A DNA stretch of 64,000 bases, taken from positions 65,173,850-65,237,849 of the forward strand of contig CM075770.1 of NCBI GenBank assembly GCA_037974665.1, read 5' to 3'. Shown piece after piece: positions 59,002 through 64,000 of this stretch. How positions within the stretch are numbered: the first letter of the stretch is position 1; each line of letters opens with the position of its first letter. The stretch comes from Ehretia macrophylla. Its lineage: Eukaryota; Streptophyta; Magnoliopsida; Boraginales; Ehretiaceae. A program made the translations under genes and the position numbers. The notes under the pieces were generated by a model. It saw only the letters and a program-made list of their open reading frames with translations. It ran no database searches and was not told the DNA's origin.

Positions 59002-60029
59002 ATGGCTGGCCCTAGTACCCGTACTACTAATAGGAGCGGTGAACCTCAAGAGACCGGGGATGCCTATCAGACTAATCCCGGAATAGCTATGTTTAATATG
59101 ATGGCAACTGCCATGATCGTGTATCACGTGTAATGGAGCGTCAGGATGCTCGTGAGGCCAACAACAACATCAATAATAGGAATGAGTGTAACCATGGGAG
59201 ACATAGCAGAATGAAGGAATTCCTTGACTTTCGCCCGTCTAAATTCTACGGGGAAGCTGATGATGAGAAAGCAAAGGCTTGGCTGTCCGAGATCGAGAAG
59301 ATTTTCAGGCCACTTGATTATACAGATGAAGAGAAAGTGGAGTTTGCTGTATTTCTGTTGCACGGGGATGCCGAGCATTGGTGGCACACTGTAGAGGCAC
59401 TATGGGAGACTGATCAGACACCTCGCCTGTGGAGTAATTTTGTTAAGGCATTTTAGGAAAAATATGTACCTGCAGTTTCCAGGCAGAGGCGGATTGAGGA
59501 GTTTATGCACTTGACCCAGGGTAATATGACGGTGGCCCAGTACGAGGCACGTTTTGATCGACTGTCCCGTTATGCTCAATATATGGTTTGTACTCCGGAG
59601 GCAAAAATGTGGAAATTTACTGTTGGTTTGAGGCTAGAGATTCAGGACAGGTTAGCTTCTCATGACTTCGATACTTATTCTGCTCTCTTTGCTGCTGCCT
59701 CTCGAGTTGAGAAGAGGAAACTAGATGGAGCCGGTTCGAGTCAACCAAACAAGAAACCATACTAGCCTCCAGGTCAGCAGAGGAAATTCCAGAGTTAGGG
59801 TCGTAACCAGGGCCAGAGCCAGAGCAGGTCAGGGAATAACCGTGGCCCTACGAAAGCGCCATCAGCCTCTTCTGCCCGTGGATCAACAGGTAGTTCACCT
59901 GCTACTCAGTCCGTCAGCTGCTCATATTGTGACAGGAAGGGGCATACCGAGGCCCAGTGTTAGTGGAAGTTGGGACGATGTATGAGGTGCGGCAGTGATC
60001 AACACCAGATCAAGGATTGCCCTAAACGT
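59002..60029 (+). pseudogene. gag: Element 2 gag (broken)
   Basis: Starts at ATG 59002 (MAGPSTRTTNRSG...). The first frame runs only 43 codons; near 59127 one base appears lost and the gag frame resumes as +0 through 59133. The capsid domain with AEHWW and QGNMTVAQYEARF is clear. In-frame stops follow at TAG 59454, 59763, 59796 and 59961. Two CX2CX4HX4C zinc knuckles are present (CSYCDRKGHTEAQC and CMRCGSDQHQIKDC). The TAG at 59961 lies directly after the first knuckle. Confidence 0.9.
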
Positions 60030-60572
60030 CAGGCAGGGCAGAATCAGGGTAAACCAGTCGGTAGAGGCAAGACTCTAGTTCCTAGGGTCCAGGCTCGAGC
60101 CTATGCTATCGAGTGCGAGAAGATTCCAGATGAGACCGCTGTTGTTGAAGGTACATTCTTCATATTGAATCAACCTGTTAAGGTGTTAATTGGTGCTGGT
60201 GCGACTCATTCACTTATTACTCCCTTATGTGTGGAACATGTGAAATTGAAAGTTGTATGTTTGCCATATGAGGTAGAAGTTGGCACTCCAATGGGTTCTA
60301 AACTTGTAACTAGTTCAGCTTGTAAAGCATGTAGAATCCAAATTAAGGATAGGGAATTCTCAGCCAATCTTATTGTATTACCTTTTCGAGACTACAAGGT
60401 CATTTTAGGGATGGATTGGCTGGCAAAACATCATGTCCAACTGGATTGCCAGGCGAAGATTATAACGTTCCGGGTACCTGATCAACCGATACTGGAGGTT
60501 TTGGGCCGAAGAGATTTCACCGGGAGTTCCATCATTTCATCTACAAAAGCAGTGAAGTCCTTGAGGAAATGA
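60030..60572 (+). pseudogene. Element 2 protease (catalytic Asp lost)
   Basis: Same frame as the gag tail. The active-site loop reads VLIGAGATHSL: the Asp expected before the loop is Gly (GGT at 60192-60194), whereas element 1 keeps Asp there. The ILGMDWL motif is kept. It ends at TGA 60570-60572. Even without the stops this protease would be inactive. Confidence 0.85.
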
Positions 60573-62004
60573 TGCAACGGATACTTGGCTTACCTTATCA
60601 ACAAGCCGTCGGATAAAGCTAAGTTGGGAGAGATGCCTGTAATGAAAGACTATGCAGATGTGTTCCCTGAAGAATTACCCGGTTTGCCCCAAAATCGGGA
60701 GATCGAGTTTGTTATTGAGTTGCTACCTGGCACCCAGCCGATATCAAAAGCTCTCTATCGTATGGCACCGGCTGAGATACAAGAATTAAAGGACCAATTG
60801 CAAGGATTGCTAAAGAAGGGATTTGTACAACCGAGCTCTTCACCGTGGGGTGCGCCCGTGCTATTTGTTAAGAAGAAAGACTAAACGTTGAGACTATGCA
60901 TTGACTATCGAGGTTTGAACCAAGTAACTGTCAAGAATAAATACCCGCTTCCCTTGATTGACGAGTTATTTGATCAACTGCAAGGAGCCAAAGTGTATTC
61001 GAAACTCGACTTGAGACAAGGGTATTATCAGTTGCGGATGAAGAAGGAAGATGTGCCTAAAACGGCTTTCAGGACGAGATATGGGCACTATGAATATGTG
61101 GTGATGCCTTTTGGACTAACTAATGCCCCTGCAGCTTTTATGGATTTGATGCATAGGGTGTTTCAACCCTACTTGGACCAATTTGTGGTAATCTTCATTG
61201 ATGATATTTTGGTATACTCGAAATCGGAGGCGGAGCATGAGAAACATCTGCGGTTGGTACTGCAGAAACTTCGAGAGCATCGATTGTATGCAAAGTTTAG
61301 CAAATGTGAATTCTGGTTGCAGCAGATTGCATTTTTGGGGCATATCATATCCCAAGAGGGAATAGCGGTAGATCCAGCAAAGATCGATGCAGTGATGTCT
61401 TGGAAGAAGCCGGAAAATGTTACGGAAGTCCAGAGTTTTCTTGGTCTAGCCGGCTACTATCGGAGGTTCGTGAAGGATTTCTCTAAGATTGCAGGACCGC
61501 TTACAAAGCTCACTCAAAAGAAAACCAAGTTCGTGTGGGATGATAAGTGTGAGAACAGCTTCCAAGAGTTGAAGAAGAGATTGACTACTGCACCAATTCT
61601 TGCATTGCCTGAAGGGAGTCAAGGTTTTGTAATCTATAGCGATGCTTCAAAGGAAGGATTGGGATGTGGATTGATGCAAAATGGAAGAGTAATTGCATAT
61701 GCTTCTAGGAAACCGAAGCCGTATGAGATGAATTACCCGACACATGATTTGGAATTAGCGGCTATTGGGGGTTCACTCAAGAAATGGAGGCATTAGCTGG
61801 GGTAACAAGTTTGAGGTATTTACCGATCATAAGAGCTTGAAATCCTTGTTCTCTCAAAAGGAGTTGAATATGAGGCAAAGGCGGTGGATGGAGCTTTTGG
61901 ACGATTACAACTGCTCAATTAATTATGTGCCCGATAAGGCGAACGTAGTTGCAGATGCCTTAAGCAGAAAAGCAAGCATGGCGAAACTGGAAGTCAAGGT
62001 GTAG
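60573..62004 (+). pseudogene. pol: Element 2 reverse transcriptase and RNase H (broken)
   Basis: The frame continues after TGA 60570, is broken by TAA at 60882-60884 just before the LCIDYRG motif, then is open from 60888. The RT catalytic Asp residues are intact at codons 61008 ([10 protein letters not shown]) and 61200-61205 (FIDD). RNase H begins with YSDAS (Asp at 61641). After DLELAA a two-base loss near 61796, seen by comparison with element 1, shifts the frame. The remaining RNase H motifs TDHKSL (Asp 61825) and VADALSR (Asp 61954) are in the new frame. A TAG lies at 62002-62004. Confidence 0.92.
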
Positions 62005-63588
62005 GAGTTGTTGGAGGAAGTGTTTCTATGGAAACCACAATTGACTCAGAAGGGGTTACTTTTTGCCACTACCCAAATTCAATCGACCTTGTTATCTGAG
62101 TTACGAGAGGCTCAACAGAAGGACCAACAATTTCAAAAGATTGAGGAAAGCAACGCAGATTTCAAGTTTCGTGATGATGGTGTTTGGAGGTTTAGGAACC
62201 GGGTTTGTGTTCCCAATGAGCCAGAGCTGAAAAAGAAGATTCTTGAGGAAGCGCATAATTCAAGATATACTATTCACCCCGGTGGAACCAAGATGTATCG
62301 GGATTTGAAGCAACACTATTGGTGGAATAACATGAAAAGAGAAATTGCGGAGTTTGTAGCACGGTGTTTAACTTGCCAGAGAGTCAAAGTAGAACATCAA
62401 CGACCCGCAGGTTTACTTCAGCCGTTGGAGATTCCTCAATGGAAATGGGAACATATCACTATGGATTTTGTTATGGACCTGCCTAGATCACAGAAGGGTC
62501 ATGACGCCGTTTGGGTTATAGTAGATAGATTGACTAAGTCGGCGCACTTTTTACCAATAAACAAGGAGGATAGTCCTGAGAAACTGGGAGATATGTATGT
62601 GGCGGAGATTGTAAGATTGCGCGCGATGCCTGTGAGTATTGTATCGGATAGGGATCCTCGTTTTACTTCCCGATTTTGGAAGAGATTGCAGGAAGCTTTG
62701 GGGACGAAATTGAGTTTTAGCATGGCTTATCACCCTCAGACGGATGGTCAATCGGAGAGAACTATTCATATTTTGGAGGATATGCTGAGGGCATGTGTGT
62801 TAGACTTCAGGAAAGGTTGGGAGAAATATCTATATCTAGCGGAGTTCGCCTACAACAATAGTTATCAGGCCACTATCGGGATGGCCCCGTTTGAGGCGCT
62901 GTATGGACGTAAGTGTCGATCCCCAGTCTACTGGGATGAAGTAGGTGAGATGAAGACTTTTGACCCAACCCTTTTACCTGAACTGATGAAGATTGTTGAT
63001 AACATCCACCTCATCCAGAAACGGATTTTTATCGCCCAGAGCAGGCAGAAGAGTTATGCAGACCGACGGAAACGGAGTCTCGAGTTTGAGGTTGGCGACA
63101 AGGTGTTCTTGAAGATATCACCCCGGAGGGGACTGATTAAACAAGGCAAGGGTAGAAAGCTGAGCCCGAGAGTTGGAGGACCGTTTTAGATAGTTGAGAA
63201 AGGTGGCAAGTTGAAGTACCGCCTAGCACTACCCCAAAACCTCTCCAATATTCATGACGTCATTCATGTTTCAATGCTGCGGAAGTACCATCCCGACCCG
63301 TCGCATATCTTGGAGCCAGAGCCGTTGCAGCTTCGGGAGAACTTGTCCTACGAGGAGAGGCCCATTCGGATCCTAGACCAACAGGATCGGGAGTTGCGCA
63401 ACAGAACTATACCTATGGTGAAAGTGCTATGGGATCATCATGGACTCAAAGAAGCAACGTGGGAAAGGCGAGACCAGATGGAGCAACAATATCCAGCTTT
63501 ATTTCAAGATAATATTGAATTTCGGGACGAAATTCTTTTAAGGAGGGGAGGATGTGAGGCCCGACCCCGATTTGCGCGCGAAACCTAG
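62005..63588 (+). pseudogene. Element 2 integrase with C-terminal chromodomain-like region
   Basis: Open from 62008 to 63189, then TAG (63187-63189), then the same frame to 63588. The HHCC zinc domain (AHNSRYTIHPG ... CLTCQRVK) is intact. The core triad is Asp codon 62464 (MDF), Asp 62647 (SDRDPRF) and Glu 62755 (SERT), which is a perfect DD35E spacing. A GPY/F-like stretch (RVGGPF) precedes the TAG. The tail HVSMLRKYHPDP, then ERPIRIL, RNRTIPMVKVLW and EATWE, matches the chromodomain-type tail of plant chromoviruses, thought to guide insertion to heterochromatin. The frame runs through the polypurine tract and stops inside the 3' LTR. Confidence 0.9.
63540..63552 (+). promoter_or_regulatory. 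Polypurine tract of element 2
   Basis: AAGGAGGGGAGGA, 13 purines immediately before the 3' LTR start. It is the standard RNase H-resistant primer for plus-strand DNA synthesis in LTR elements. Confidence 0.9.
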
Positions 63589-64000
63589 CTTCGTGTGCCC
63601 TAACCTAGATTTGCGTGCTATGACCTAGGTTTAAGAATTGTGTTCATTTTATGTGACATTCATTGAATTACGTGCATTCATTTGCGATTGCGTGTATTTA
63701 CTCGAAAAATGTGCATCCGTCTCGTAGTTCGTGTCCTACCTCATAGTGCGTGCCCTAGACCTAAGAAAGCGTGCCTTCAAGCTCATCAAGAAAGCATCTT
63801 TCACGAAGAACTAGACTATTAAACAATCCTACGAAATCCACTAACAATATAATAATCCAAATTCCATTCACTAGAAGACAAAAAAGGCACCAAACACTAG
63901 ATATTCCTTATTCTTTATTATTTGTTCTTTTTGCATTTTCAACACACAACAATTAACACCCAAAAGATGACAAGAATTCAGCCATTTCATTAGCCTTGGC
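63553..64000 (+). repeat. 3' LTR of element 2, first 448 bp
   Basis: Aligns without gaps to 55184-55631 with about 24 differences by hand count (about 95% identity). It is cut by the window edge; about 3.1 kb more is expected, followed by the remaining part of element 1. Confidence 0.93.

Larger units (their letters stand above)
55184..64000 (+). mobile_element. Element 2: nested chromovirus (probably Tekay/Del clade), incomplete at right edge
   Basis: 5' LTR, primer binding site, leader (58791-59001, nothing recognised), gag, protease, RT, RNase H, integrase, chromodomain-like C-terminus, polypurine tract, and 448 bp of 3' LTR. Inserted in the same orientation inside the integrase of element 1, so it is younger than element 1. 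The 5' and 3' LTR segments differ at about 24 of 448 positions by my hand count, mostly transitions, so it is not a recent insertion. The coding frame is broken by about seven stops and two frameshifts, so it is non-autonomous. The long LTR and C-terminal chromodomain favour Tekay/Del, an inference from family knowledge. Confidence 0.93.

Overview
This window is nuclear DNA from a flowering plant, probably a eudicot; the species cannot be named from the sequence. The evidence is a tandem array of plant-type 5S ribosomal RNA genes followed by plant Ty3/gypsy (chromovirus) LTR retrotransposons. I see no host protein-coding gene, no tRNA gene and nothing prokaryotic.

Positions 1-48543 are one head-to-tail 5S rDNA array, all on the + strand: 72 complete 5S genes of 118-119 bp, each followed by about 558 bp of non-transcribed spacer (mean unit about 677 bp). 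The window opens inside a spacer, so the array continues to the left. Each unit repeats the same plan: a TATA-like ATAAAG near -27 and C at -1, the gene with its internal promoter, T-runs for Pol III termination, then a spacer with a palindrome (AGCTCTC-C-GAGAGCT), a GGGCCC/ACGCGT/GATATC cluster and a TGGGCC hairpin 62-86 bp upstream of the next gene. The copies are unusually heterogeneous. Every copy differs from the array consensus by 2 to 13 changes, many in the internal promoter. Shared variants show that blocks of 3, 4, 5, 6, 7 and 9 units were duplicated, with later patchy conversion. How many copies are functional cannot be told from sequence.

At 48543/48545 the array is cut exactly at the 3' end of 5S copy 72 by a retrotransposon (element 1): a 2.29 kb 5' LTR (48545-50833), a tRNA-iMet-type primer binding site, and a gag-pol region (51141-55183) broken by four in-frame stops and one frameshift. 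Inside the integrase of element 1 a second, related element (element 2) has inserted in the same orientation. It has a 3.58 kb 5' LTR (55184-58767), a primer binding site, a decayed gag-pol with a C-terminal chromodomain-like region (59002-63588), a polypurine tract, and the first 448 bp of its 3' LTR, which runs off the right edge. The 3' remainder of element 1, and any resumption of the 5S array, would lie to the right of the window.

The retroelement genes encode capsid/nucleocapsid (gag), protease, reverse transcriptase, RNase H and integrase, but neither element can make an intact polyprotein. The picture is of a silenced 5S-repeat heterochromatin edge invaded by nested chromoviruses. I did not find a convincing new biological system; the most informative signals are the recombination history of the array, the decay of its promoters, and the retrotransposon junction at a 5S gene end.
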